A stretch of 64,000 bases of DNA from Prinsepia uniflora. Its lineage: Eukaryota > Streptophyta > Magnoliopsida > Rosales > Rosaceae. Shown here piece by piece: positions 47,074-59,867 of the stretch. Below the pieces are notes generated by a model. The model did not search any database and was not told the DNA's origin. It was given only the letters and a program-made list of their open reading frames with translations. Both the position numbers and the translations under genes were made by a program. Each line of letters opens with the position of its first letter. The stretch's first letter is position 1. The stretch is from positions 88,462,503 to 88,526,502 of the forward strand of contig CM064862.1 of NCBI GenBank assembly GCA_032719365.1, read 5' to 3'.

Positions 47074-50000
47074 TCACCACTTGGTTTCGAGGCTTTCTAA
47101 CTCGAAACTGGTGATATCAATGTGATGAGTGAGATGGTACGATCATTTGGAGCCAAAGGGACGAGTCTTGGGCATGGAAACACTAGAAAAGCTAAGGAGG
47201 AAACCATGGCTGAAAATTTGGTAAGCATAAACAGTGAGTTTATGTAAGTATTTTCTATTTTAAGCATTTAGATCTCTTTTTGGGATTGAATAGAAGATCA
47301 TGGACTCTTTGAACGTGGAAATTGGTCGAAAAATGAGGGATTTCGTATTGGGTCGAGTCGCGGGTCTGTGACTCGAGTTATAGGAACCGGGTCGACCGGA
47401 TTCCAAGGAAGAATATGACTGGGAGGCATGTGGCCTCCACGCACAGAGACACCAGGTGGCACGTGAGGGCGTGTATGGCCATTTCTTGGTATGTATTCAA
47501 CATGGAGAATGTTCGTCTCTTCATTCTTAATTTAATGGTATAGTGTTTGAGGGACTTAGACACCGTTTAGACACATTTTTGAATTTTTTTGAAGAATATG
47601 TTCATTTTAAAAAAAAAAATTAGAGAAGTTTAAATGGTTTAAACTAAAACCTAAGACTAATTAGTAATAAATCTTCAATTACGGTTTTTGAAGGGTTAAT
47701 GATATATGTGAATTGAGGATCGGATTTAAAGGTTGTTTTATGTACATATTTATTTGTGTACCATGTGGTGCAATTACTTTATGATGATAAGGATAATTAG
47801 GATGATGATATATTATTTGCATATTTATTTAAGATGATACACACATTATTCTTTCACGATGAGGATGGTTATCTTGAAGATGATGTGATGATAAGGATGA
47901 AGCTAATAATGATACGATAGTGAAATGTAAATGATAACATGATGTTGTACGTATATGATAATGTATGTGATGTGGATGTTATGATTATAAGAATCCTTAA
48001 ACTTTATAACGACGTTAATACAAGCTTATTTTGAGTTAAGGAAATACAAAGATAATTTGTGTGCAAATTGGATAATAATTGTGTGCAAATTGAATAATAA
48101 TAAGGAATATGTAAAATTGTATACTAAATTTATTATTATAATTGGATATTAATCAAGAGACACTACTAACGAAGAATAGTGATAAGGAGAGAGGGATGTG
48201 GATATAAACATGACAGGACCCATCCCAATCTCCCTGGGATTAACGCGGGATGACCCTGCACCCGTCGGACACGAAGTGTCAGACAAGGGATATTTCCGAC
48301 CTTTGCCCTTCCGGGCCATCAGAGTACGCCAGGATCTGGAGAAGGTATGTGATATCTCGGTCTCTGCTACAGTCCACATCCGATGTCAACCTGTAGGGTA
48401 TTAAAAACAGAAAGATTGTGAGTGGACAAAAATAAAGAGTTTATAAAAACATATTTCATAAAGACCTTTATACCCTTCACTAAAAAGCATGCATGCATAG
48501 TAAAACCATTGATCCAAACACATATGTTTAAACAACCATAATTAGGGTCTCAGCCCCAAGTTCCGTAAATACAAGTCATACGGGCTCCTTCCCAAAACCA
48601 TTTACAGAAAGCCATAACATCATAAACATATGTGGGATCTCAGCCCAAATCCATTTATCATCATAAAACACAATTTCCCAATCCACTTGAAACCATGTTT
48701 ATCCATTATATTTCATATCCAAGAACCTGTCACGGTAAAATAAAGCTACGCGTGTGCTAACCGGGGTCTCAAACCCAAGTCTCTCCAGGGTCCACCCAGG
48801 TCAATGTCCGTAGATCAATGACCCTCCCTGGAGGTAACGAACCATGCCCATCCTGAGAGTAAGGAACCCAACTGGGGGGCGACTCCACTCAGTCAGTGCT
48901 CCGTGACTACTCCGGGGTCCACCCAGGCCAACGACCCTCCCCGGAGGAGACAATCATATATAAAGGCTGACATATGAAAAACCTTGAAATCATTCTTTAA
49001 ACCTTTTCAGGATTCATGCCCGGCTCCCATAAGCTGTCATAATCCATAAAATCCTTTCATGGGTTCATGCCGGTTCCCATAAACCGTCATGACCCATAAA
49101 AACCATTTGTAACACATAGTTGGGCCCTAGGCCCGAATCCACATAGAAACTGGACCTCCAGTCCGAATCGTAAACCAACTGGGCCTCCGGCCCGATTCAG
49201 AAAATCAAATGGGTCTCCAACCCGAGTTTACCTTTTCAAATCCAAAACCATTTCATGAAATCATATCCAAAACCACAAGAATGGAAAATCAGAGTAAAAC
49301 CGGAAAACCTCGATTTACGTACAAGCACGTAAATCGCCTCGAAATACGTGAAACCATATAATTCACAAATATCCAAATCAACATCATCAAATCACATTCA
49401 TAATCCATATAAAACATTTATGCATGCATCACAGTTTAGAAATCAAGGTCCACTCACAGACCGTCCAAAGCCGCGCCTCGATACTCGTGCCATAATCGTC
49501 TCCCGGGTCAATCGTCATCACCGGGACTTCCAAACCTGTCCAAATTGTAATAGAAGGTTACTAACTACTTAATTAACCTCCTACCAAAGCCCCGTAATTT
49601 TCTGATATTTTTAACTATTTTTAAAACCGAACCTAAACCTTAGAACACCTCGAAACCTATTGAAACGATGTCCGATTGACACGAGACCAGTCCCAAAATG
49701 TTCGTTACATAGAATAGAAGATTTCATATGTTGAACACTTCCCCAAATTACTGTTCACACACCCTCACGTGCCCCAAGAAGGTTCAAAGCACTGTTAATC
49801 GTCTTCATGTTTTAGCCGGTTCAGACGGTCGGTTCACCTGGTTTGGCAGGTCCAACTGGACCGGTGTGACCGGTTCTGTGCTCTAGACTCCCCATTCTTC
49901 ATCCTACTTCTTTCTTTTTGATTCCTTTCTTCCTAATTTGATGTTTCCCATCCATTCCAATCCCTAAAACTAATAAAAAACGTCTAAATCACATGGTTTG

Positions 50001-53000
50001 ATTTTGAACCAAACGGTTCAAGGTTTCCCCAGCCACCCTCATGGCTGTTCAGTCCAAAACCACCACCCAAAACCTCTTTAATACCTTCCTAACAACCTAA
50101 AAACCATTTCCTAATCATCCAATACAACCTATAATGCACAAATCGAATTAAAAGGGGAATTGGGCCTAACCGTGAAATCTTCTCGGTTCATGGCTCCACC
50201 GTCCACGGTGGCGTGCCCTTGGCCGGCCACCAACATCTGCAGGTCCTCTCAGCCCTCTCTGGTCTTCACGGTTATGATCAAGTGGGGATGGGTTGGATTG
50301 GTTTGGGTTCAAAGTGGGTGAGATCGGGTGGTTTTGGAAATGGAAAGAAATGATCGATGAAGGTAATATGCATGAAGGAAAAAGGATGGCCAGTGTAACG
50401 ACCCGTCCCGAATTCCGGGATTATTTTAGTGATTAATCTCGATTAGTGAGGTTGAACGGTGGTTAGTAGGGCGGAATCGGACAAATTGTGCAAAATGACC
50501 GTTTTGCCCCTGGTCGTGGGTAAAATGTTGACTTTTGATCGGGCGGTCAAATGGACTTTGACCGATGACCGTGACGTAGTTCGGGACGTCACGAGTTCAT
50601 AGACAGGTGGCACGTTCAATTCCGACATTCGTAGAGGAAGTTATGATGTTCGGAAGTTGAGGGGTATTTTGGTAATTTGGCATGTTTGGGGGCCAAATGT
50701 TGACTTTTTGACCGGGAGGTCCGATGGGCGAGGGCCAAGGACCGTTACGTAGGTATCGTCGATACGAATCCAATGACAGGCGGCATGCCGAAATCGGAGA
50801 TTCGACGACGACGTTATGGTCAAGGAAACGAACTAACGAACCGAGGCTCGGATTAAAATAATAATATAATAGTGAATAGTGACCATTGACTGTGCACATC
50901 CGGATGAGTGACAAGTGTCACCCATCCCTTGTTTCCAGCTCCATGTTTCCCTCCCAACACCATCATTACTACATCATCATCACTAATCCACCATTTTCCC
51001 TAAATTAATCCCCTTTGTTTTTCCTAACCGTGCACAATTGGGGGAGGATTGAACTGGGAGAATTGGCTCCCTTCCTCTGCCGTTCCTGAGAGAAAAATGA
51101 GAGACTAATCGATTGGGATACCAAGGGAAACACGAGGGATTGAGTGTGGGTTGAATTTTGGATTTTGGATTTCGGGAAAATTAGAGGGAAAATTCGAATT
51201 GGAAGATTTGGGCCGTGAGGAGTGGAATTGAAGCTCGAGTTAGCTTCCTGAGGTTGTGACGAGTCGATCCACATCAAAAACAAGAAGAATTGGCAACGTT
51301 TTGGCTCTGATCACACTTGGTGACAGAGGAGGAAATTCGAGTTTGAGTCGTGAAGTTGGAGGCTTCGATGGACGAAATTGAGGTGGGGAAACTACTTCTC
51401 ATGATCCCACGATGCTTCTGGGTTCGTCAATTGAAGGAAAACGGCTGTGGTTGACAGAACTCCATTGTTGAACAGTGACGGTGCTCGAGCTTGAGTCGTG
51501 ACGATTGAGCACAGGATTGATGCAATTGATGTGGGGGAATTGTTCCTCAGGGTCCGTTGATGCTTCTGGGATCATCAATTGGATGAAACCTGCAGCCATT
51601 GAGGGGATTCCATGAACGAACAGTAACCTGGGTGTTCTTGGTGTTCATCATCGAATCGTGGGAATTTGGGTAAGTTATCGTGTAATTGATGTTACAGACC
51701 TGTAATTGAACTAAGAACGAAACTAACTGATTGATTAATTGAAGGAATTAAGGCTGAATTGATGGACTTTGAACCGGGTTGTATCGCGGGTGAGTTGGAC
51801 CCGTTTACCAAACAAACGGGTTGGGCTGGTGACACTGTAGCAGGCGCGTGAGTTTCACGCGCAGCCACTCACGGTGGCGCGTGACGGCGCGTGGGCACGA
51901 ATCTCGAGGTAAGGTCAACATGACTTCTATCCTATTTAATGTAACGGACATTTTGGAATTGGTTTCGTGTCGATCGGACACCGTCTCGATATTGTTCGGG
52001 ATATCCGAAAGTTTTAAATTAAGTTTAAAAATAAGTAAAAATTTGGGAAAATTACGGGACTTTGATAGGATGTTAATGATGAGGTTAGTAACCCTCTAAT
52101 GTGATTTGGACAGGATTGGGAGTCCCAGTGATAGTGGTGAGGCCCGGGAGGGCCGGTGGCACGCGTATCGAGGCATACCGTTAAAACGGTCTGTGAGTGG
52201 ACTTTGGTTTTATAAATTCTATGCATGCTTAAATGTTTTATATGGATTATGGTTGTGATTGTGTGATGTTGATTTGGTTGTTGGTAAATTGTACGGTTTC
52301 ACGTATTTCGAGGCGATTTACGTGCTTGCACGTAAATCGAGGTTTCCGGTTTTACATGGATTTTCCATATTTATGACTTGGATATAATATGATGAAATGG
52401 TTTTGAAATTGGAAATAAGAACTCGGGCTTGAGGCCCAATTATGTTGGAAATTTCGGACTTGGAGTCCATTTGAGAATCGGGCGGGGGCCCAGTTGGTTA
52501 ATGAAATCGGGCCAGGGGCCCAGTTGGTATGAAATCGGGCTGAGACCCATTTGAGTTATGTTATCGGGCCAGGGGCCCAGTTGGTTTACAAATCGGGCCG
52601 TGGGCACAGTTGGTTTACAAATCGGGCCGTGGGCCCAGTGGTTCATAAAATCGGGCATGAGGCCCAGTTGGATAATAAATGTGATTTCGGGTCAGGGACC
52701 CTATGTTTAATAATTGTGATTTTGGGTCAGGGACCCTAAATGGAATTACATGGTTTTATGGAAATTTCGGGCAGGGCCCAATGGTAATGATGTGATAAAA
52801 GGATTTAATAAAACTGTTTTCCATATACCATCTGGATACAAGGATATATGATGGTCTCCTCCAGATGTCTGGGACACTGGGGAAGTCACGGTGCATTGCC
52901 TGCGAGGGGTCATTATACGGAGCAGCCGGACCGTATGATGACTCAGGAGCAGGATTGCTATGATTGACGTCAGGGACGTCAGACATCAGGGATGTCAGAT

Positions 53001-54389
53001 ATATGGACCCGGAGAGACCCCGGGCAGCACGCGTAGCTTATGAAACCGTGAGATATGACGTCAGGGACGTCAAGCGTCTAAGACGCTAAGCATCTGGGAT
53101 GCTGGTGATGGTAATGGTAAAATATGGATTAATGAATAAAATGGCTTATTGGTTGGATATGTGTTATGTGGTAAAAATGGATTATTGGTTATGGAATGGT
53201 ATGTAGGGTCGGGGACCCTAAATGGTTTTGGATTTTTGAATTGATGTTCATTTATGGTCGTGGGTGGTGACCCACATGGTTGTATATGTATGGTGGTGGT
53301 ATTCCACTGTTTTGGGCTAAGTTCCCACACTTGGTTTTTGGTTAACGGTTTTTGGGCTAAGGCCCTAATGGCTCGGTTGAGCAAACGTTTTGGTTACTGG
53401 TTTCGTGGCATGCATATGTTTTTATTGGAGGGCATAAATGTCTTATAAATGTATTTGGTAAACTTATTGGTTTTTGTCCACTCACAGCTTTTGGTTTTAA
53501 TGCCCTTCAGGTTGATTACGGATGCGATTGCAGCAGAGACTGGGACATTGCACACCTCCTCCATCGATCCTTGCACACTCTGGATGACAGGACCCATCCC
53601 AATCCTCCAGGGATTAGTGCGGGATGACCCTGCTCCCGTCTGACACGAAGTGTCAGACAAGGGATATTTTCGTCCTTTGCCCTCCCGGGCTATCAGAGTA
53701 CGCCAGGATCCGGAGGAGGTATGTGATATCTCGGTCTCTGCTACAGTCCACATCCGATGTCAACCTGAAATGCAGTCAAAATATTAAAAACTGTGAGTGG
53801 ACAAAACAAAAGTTTATAAAACATTTAATAAGGAAGACATTTGTACCCTCCACTAAAAAGCATGCATGCATTCGAAAACCATTTATCCAAAACAAACCAT
53901 ATGTGGGACTAAGCCCAAAGCAGATATAAACCAAGGTCGAAAGGACCACAATGAAAACGACCATACGGGCCACTGCCCAAATCCATAAGGGACTCGGCCC
54001 CAAACCATAAAGAAACCAAGTACACGAGCTACTGCTCAAATCCTGTGCACACCTGTACACACCACATATCATATAACATATATCCATCACATACATATAT
54101 ATAAGTCACACAACCAATCCTGTCACGGTATCCAAAGCTACGCGCGCGCTACCCGGGTCTCAATCCGAGTCATCTCAAAGTCAAGATCAATGTCCGCAGA
54201 CCACTGACCCTACCCGAGGTAATAGTAATCATAGCCTTCCTGAGAGTAAGGAACCCAACTGGGGGGTGACTCCATTCAGTCGGTGCTCCGTGACTACTCC
54301 GGGGTCCACCCAGGCCAACGACCCTCCCCGGAGGAGATAATAGAAGTAAAGGAAGGTAGACGAACATATATATACATAACATAAACATT

Positions 54390-54616
54390 CATGACCGGTT
54401 CCCCTGAACCGTCATGATCCATAATATCCATAATCAAGTAACATGCCGGTTCCCATAAACCGTCATGTACCGTAATAACATAACCAGGTAACATGCCGGT
54501 TCCCATAAACCGTCATGTACTGAAATAACCAACAAGGGTTCATGCCGGTTCCCATAAACCGTCATGAACCATGATACCATAACAAGGGTTCATACCGGTT
54601 CCCATAAACCGTCATG
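54390..54616. repeat. CATG-palindrome minisatellite in the LTR, five units
   Basis: Five units of 47-52 bp, each containing CATGCCGGTTCCCATAAAC followed by CGTCATG, a near-palindrome. The same array lies in the 5' LTR at 60673-60899, with fewer units in the older copies (about 44785-44920 and 49015-49100). Confidence 0.9.
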
Positions 54617-55264
54617 AGCCTGGGAATCCATTTAAGGTTCCCTAACCTGAAATCAAAACCGTAAAGTGACTGGGTCTCGTACCCGAACATAGGACACCAA
54701 CTGGGCACCGTGCCCGGAATCTGAGGTCTTATGCCCGAGACAAAACCAAATGGGTCTCATACCCGAGTTTATCATTTTGAAATCCAAATTCAGTTCATTT
54801 AAATCAATAAAGAAATACAGACCCGTATAAGCACCGTATAAGACCGAAACCTCGAAATACGTGCTTATACGTAACCACATACAAATGCACCCATGGCATC
54901 ATCAAACAAGTAATAAAACATATAATAAACATTTATGCATGCACCAATTTAGAAAACAAGGTCCACTCACAGACCGTCCGAGCTGCCGCCTCGATTTGCG
55001 TGCCATACGGCTCCCCGAGCCGATCACCGTCACCGGGACTCCCAAACCTGTCCAAATCGTAATAGAAGGTTACTAACTACTTAATTAACCTCCTACCAAA
55101 GCCCCGTAATTTTCCCGTATTTTTAACTATTTTTAATCCCGAACCTAAACCTTCCGATGCCCCGAAACATATCGAGACGGTGTCCGATCGACACGAAACC
55201 AGTCTCAAACATATCGAGACGGTGTCCGATCGACACGAAACCAGTCTCAAAATGTTCGTTACAG

Positions 55265-55445
55265 TACCTGCTGATGTCATCGCTGACGTCAGCATGACGT
55301 CATCACTGACAGCCCCTGACAGTGACACGTGTCATGCTCCCATTGGCCCACTGTCTGACATGTCAGTCTGACATTGTCAGATCTGACATGATGACGTCAT
55401 CCCTGACATGATGACATCATCAGGATGACATCATCAGTCATCCCT
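55265..55445. promoter_or_regulatory. TGACGTCA-rich module in the level 4 LTR
   Basis: Dense repeats of TGACGTCA, TGATGTCA, GATGACGTCATC, TGACATGATGAC and CTGACA words, with ACACGTGT as well. TGACGTCA is the classic bZIP/TGA-factor site, and ACACGTGT holds a G-box-like CACGTG. Part of the block recurs in the other LTR (61336-61484). The older solo LTRs lack it at this position. A regulatory role is inferred. Confidence 0.5.
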
Positions 55446-56713
55446 GCCTCCTCGCGGGTCGACCCGAATGTCTGCAACCGGGTCGCCGTGACCCGCGGCT
55501 TGACCCGGCTGGTTCTCCGCCGTCCGGCCACCAAAACCGTTCCCGTTTGTCCCATTTTCATCCTCTAATCCTAACCTACAGTCCTATGACATTAAAATGA
55601 AAGGAAAACACCGAAAACCATACCTTCGAGTTTGGCCATGGCGGCCGTGTATTCCTCCGCCGTTCACGGCCGTTCCAGGCCTTCCCCATCCCCAAAACTA
55701 ATCCTATTCGACTCTTAGGGCTACCAGCAACCTAACCTAAACCTTAGAATCGAATAAAAAGCAACAAAACTGAGTTTTGAATTTTTGAATATTTTTACCT
55801 CACGGGTTCCCTCTCCCCGCCGTGTCCTCCGTCGTGGCTGGCCGTGGCCTGCCATCCCCAGCCTCTTTCCACCACCTCACGGTCATGTTCAGCTCATCCA
55901 AGCAAGGAATGGTGATGGTGTGTGGTTGTTTCGGTTTTTGAAAGAAAATGAAGAAAAGGAAGAAAATGAAATGAGATTGGTGGTGGTGCGGTGGAAGAGA
56001 AGAGGAGAGAAGATGATGTGATCAGATGAGAGAAGAGAGGATTGATGGTGAGGATTGATAGTTAGTTGGTAATGGATGGTTAGGATTAATAGTTGTTAGG
56101 TTTAATTATAAAATAATTAAAATAATAATATTTAATTATTTAGATCCACATTTTGGGGGATCAAATCAATGGGATGAGTGACACTTGTCACTCATCCATG
56201 GGGCCCACCAAAATATCCACCCAATCAGATTTCGCCGAAACGTCCCCGTCTCGAAGTTCGTGCATAGTGAAATCGAACTTCCGTGACCCATAACTCTCCC
56301 GTTTGAAGTCCGATTTCAGAGTGCCGCCTGCCTATGGATTCGTATCATCCTTATCTACGTAACGGTCTTCGGCCCTCGGCTATCGGACCTCCCGATCAAA
56401 AAGTCAACTTTTGACCTCCTATTCACCCAATTTACCAAAATGCCCCTAAACTTCCGAACGTCATAACTTCTTCCTCGAACGTCGGAATTGAACGTGCCAC
56501 CTGTCTATGAACTCGTGACGTCACGAACTACGTCACGGTCATCGGTCAAAGTCCATTTGACCGCCCGATTAAAAAGTCAACGTTTTGCCACCATTAGGGG
56601 CAAAACGGTCATTTCGCACCGTTCGTCCGATTTCGCTCTACTAATCACGGATTAGCCTCACTAATCGTGATTAGTCACTAATCTAATCTAGGAATTTGGG
56701 ACGGGTCGTTACA

Positions 56714-56726
56714 ACCTTCCCTCCTT
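56714..56726 (-). other. Polypurine tract, followed by a duplicated PPT region
   Basis: Minus-strand AAGGAGGGAAGGT directly abuts the 3' LTR. The same unit (TTCCCTCCTTAATTA...TCTCGAAA.TCC on the plus strand) recurs 56 bp further in (56771-56806), so there are two PPT-like tracts. The nearby TTCGAGGACGAAATT is typical of the end of Ty3/gypsy polyproteins in plants. Confidence 0.8.
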
Positions 56727-59700
56727 AATTAATTTCGTCCTCGAAATTCCAACCGACCTAATCTAATCGTTCTTCCCTCCTTAATTAGTTCCGTTCTCGA
56801 AACTCCACTATCCTGATTCCACAACCTCCACCTCGTGGAAATAATTCGACCTACCACGCAACGCGTGTACGCTAGTACACCCACTAACCAGAACAATACT
56901 TACTCGTCTGCGGCCAGACGTACCGCTAACATCCATATCGTATCGACTACGTTCGACCACGTTGAATGACAGTAGTCATGCGTTCTGAATTGACACTACT
57001 TGTCAAATCTACCGTTTCGTTGACACAACCAACTAGACGGTTCCGTGCTCAACCACTAACTATCCTGACATCTACTCCCACTGGGAGTCACCAAAACTCA
57101 CTAACCGATCCACGATGACACCTCCGACAAATTGTCACCACTTGACAGTCGTCAATCGAAATCTGTCACTATACTCACTCATGGTTACACTAATCCAATG
57201 GTTTCGGAACTAAGCCGACTACCAACACGCTCACCAACGGACTACGAGTATAACCTATATACCGTCACTAGGCACCCCACGTCTGCCCGGTGTCGTACCT
57301 CGAACAATGAACAAGGTACGTACAACTACCCATCAATCAGCCTACAACCACCTAGGTTGTAGTCAATCACGTTTCAATTATGGAGTCCATCTGTCTGATC
57401 TAGACAAATCGAAACTCCAACCCATTATCTATTTCCAAATCCGAATCCGAATCCGCAATTTCGTAAGAAATCCCGAATCCAAACCCAGAAATCATATCTA
57501 TAATCCTGTCCAAATTCAAATCCGAAATCATCATTCCGTAAGCTAGCAGTTGGAATAACTATTCCGAACCCAAATCCATAAATGAAAATCCACAGTCAAG
57601 CTTTAGAATCAAATCCTGAATCGTCACCCAGAATCCGATTCCAAACCCCAACTCCATAAATCCTCTTTCAAGTTCCAAAATCAAATCCTAAATCGTCATC
57701 TAGAAATCTGATTCCGAAACCTGAAATATCGTTCACGTCTACCGAGACATACCAAAACCAAACCTATCGGTTACTCGCTCAACCGATTACCACAATACGA
57801 TCGATTGACTTCATAGGGAAGTCAATCCCAACATCAACACAACACTAGGTCAGACAAAATCCGACCTCGTCAGACACCTACTCATCGGACAACTACTCAG
57901 GCGAGTAGTAAGCCATATGGGATTTACCTCGAAAAGAAGTTCAGTCCCAACATGCTCCACTCAACATCCAAGTAAGAGTAATAACTCTCCACCTATCTGG
58001 ATATCCAAATCATGATCCAGATCCAACACTACGTCAAACGACTATAGACGTCACGATCGAGACTGTGGGTTACCACTGATTACCTCGTATCGATCCTTGT
58101 CATTCCACCGAGGAAAAAAATCAAGAATGATCGAATAATCCATCCTACGTGAATGCAACCAAAACCCCGTTGCACTCACCACGCCACGTAATCCAACATC
58201 GTCTGCCACCAAGCAGAAAATGGGAAATCCGAGTCACCTAATACACGATCAGTGTACTAGTGACAACCAACAACATCTACATCATCAATATCATCTACCA
58301 CCATCAATTATGGTAGAACCTGAGAAGTCACCCAAACGACTTCGACATACCCAATACCAATGTGGAAAACCCGCATTCCTCTCGTCACCTCAATCGCAAC
58401 CTCTCGCGATTTCGAAGTTCCAACAAGATTGGAAACAACGTACCCAGACATCAACCACTTGTACCCTAACTATCCGTGATCCACTCCCGAACCACAGATA
58501 CCGAACATATGCCCATCTCGACGGAGTCACACCCCGATCCGTAACTCATCGTCATCACGATCACCGGCACCAGTACCAGCGCTAGTACCAGCACCACGTA
58601 CTATCACCAAAACTAGTGTCAGTATCAACACGCCGTGTGTAAAACTGACACCCTGGATCTCCGCTCATACCGAGCGACGATCGCGTACCTCTGCTCGTAT
58701 AGGAGAAACTCTGTCTCCCTCGTACCCGACAACTCTGGGTACAGTCACCCTGACAGCTCATACGGGAAAAGGAAACGCTCCCCGAACGTCCCCAACTCAT
58801 TCTGCGATCGCACTCAGCCGTAACCGAGTCGAATCCAGAATCACTGCTCGTACATATGCGTTACTCACGCACCCCGTATCATCGTCACGACTACCTGAGT
58901 CTACCCGACCTGATGAGACTCGACTAAGTCCATCGATAGTAGCGTCTGCCACAACCTCGTGCATACCTAACTACCAGACCTCGCTATCGAGATTCGCATC
59001 CAACGGAATCAACAGCCCGTACCAACTACCCTGTATCCCACTCAGGGATTCCATCGACAAGTACCAACCCTGGTAACCTGTCCAACCAAACTCTAACCAG
59101 TCGCAACTCGACTATCCCAATGTCGTCTACCAGGTCACCCGCGACCTTAGTTGCACCAACCCACAACTGAAGTAACACGACAACCAACTCGGTCTAACCG
59201 ATACGTACAACCCTGACTGCGAAGTGCAGTCCCAATACAAGCTGACATGACTAGACCGACTAACGAATCCAAATCCGAATAGTCGTCAAAGTCACACCAC
59301 TCGCCAACTCCCATTTCCGAACCATACCCACCAAGGTAGGGTTCCACAATCACACCTAGAGTTCCCCTGAACCCACCTGCGAAAAGCAGTAAAATCAACA
59401 ATCTGACCGACCCTGCGGTCCGACATCATAAAGACGTCACTCCAATCCTACCAACAATCCAACTCGGATTCCTCGTATCCGGTTGCTAACTGCCAACTGC
59501 AGTAAATCCATTTAACTCAACATAATCTGACCATCTAATGGTCACACTCCTAACCAGTCGTCGGAATCGATCCTACGACATCGTGAAGACGATCCCAACT
59601 AACCGTCTCACGATCCAAAACTCTAACGTAATACTACGTTAAGCCTTCCGTAGGGTTCCACACTGCCAACCCTGACAGAACCATGGCAACCCCAGCATCG

Positions 59701-59852
59701 AGTGCCGAACCAAGGCTTGCCAATCCTACTAACTATCGTACCGGCACCCCAACAATCAGGTTGACCACGAACTGCAGCCCATTGAGATATCACATCCTCG
59801 ACCTGTGTACATACTCCAAGAGCTACACGGTTGCTCGAATAGAGACAACCCC
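56727..59852 (-). other. Non-coding internal region of the level 4 element
   Basis: No open frame above about 140 codons and no retroelement protein motif is found on either strand. The portion 58150-58950 is homologous to bases 525-1340 of this window, where it follows a protease remnant. The stretch 57400-57720 has short ATCCGAATCCGAAT/AAATCCTGAATCGTC repeats. Frames such as 58220-58585 on the plus strand are not supported. Confidence 0.7.
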
Positions 59853-59864
59853 GCTCTGATACCA
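59853..59864 (-). other. Primer-binding site (initiator tRNA-Met type)
   Basis: Minus-strand TGGTATCAGAGC, complementary to the 3' end of plant initiator tRNA-Met, three bases from the LTR end. It fixes the element's orientation. Confidence 0.93.
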
Positions 59865-59867
59865 CGT

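Larger units (their letters stand above)
53585..56713 (-). repeat. 3' LTR of the level 4 element (3129 bp)
   Basis: Downstream LTR in the element's orientation, adjacent to the polypurine tract. It carries a 40-bp direct duplication at about 55167-55249 (CATATCGAGACGGTGTCCGA twice). It retains a segment of about 243 bp (about 55052-55294) and 14 bp near 56180 that the other LTR lacks. Confidence 0.93.

Noticed and set aside
58220..58585. 121-codon plus-strand frame in the young element
   Set aside because: On the strand opposite to the element's transcription, His/Gln/Pro-rich with no domain. The homologous stretch near base 1000 is not open.
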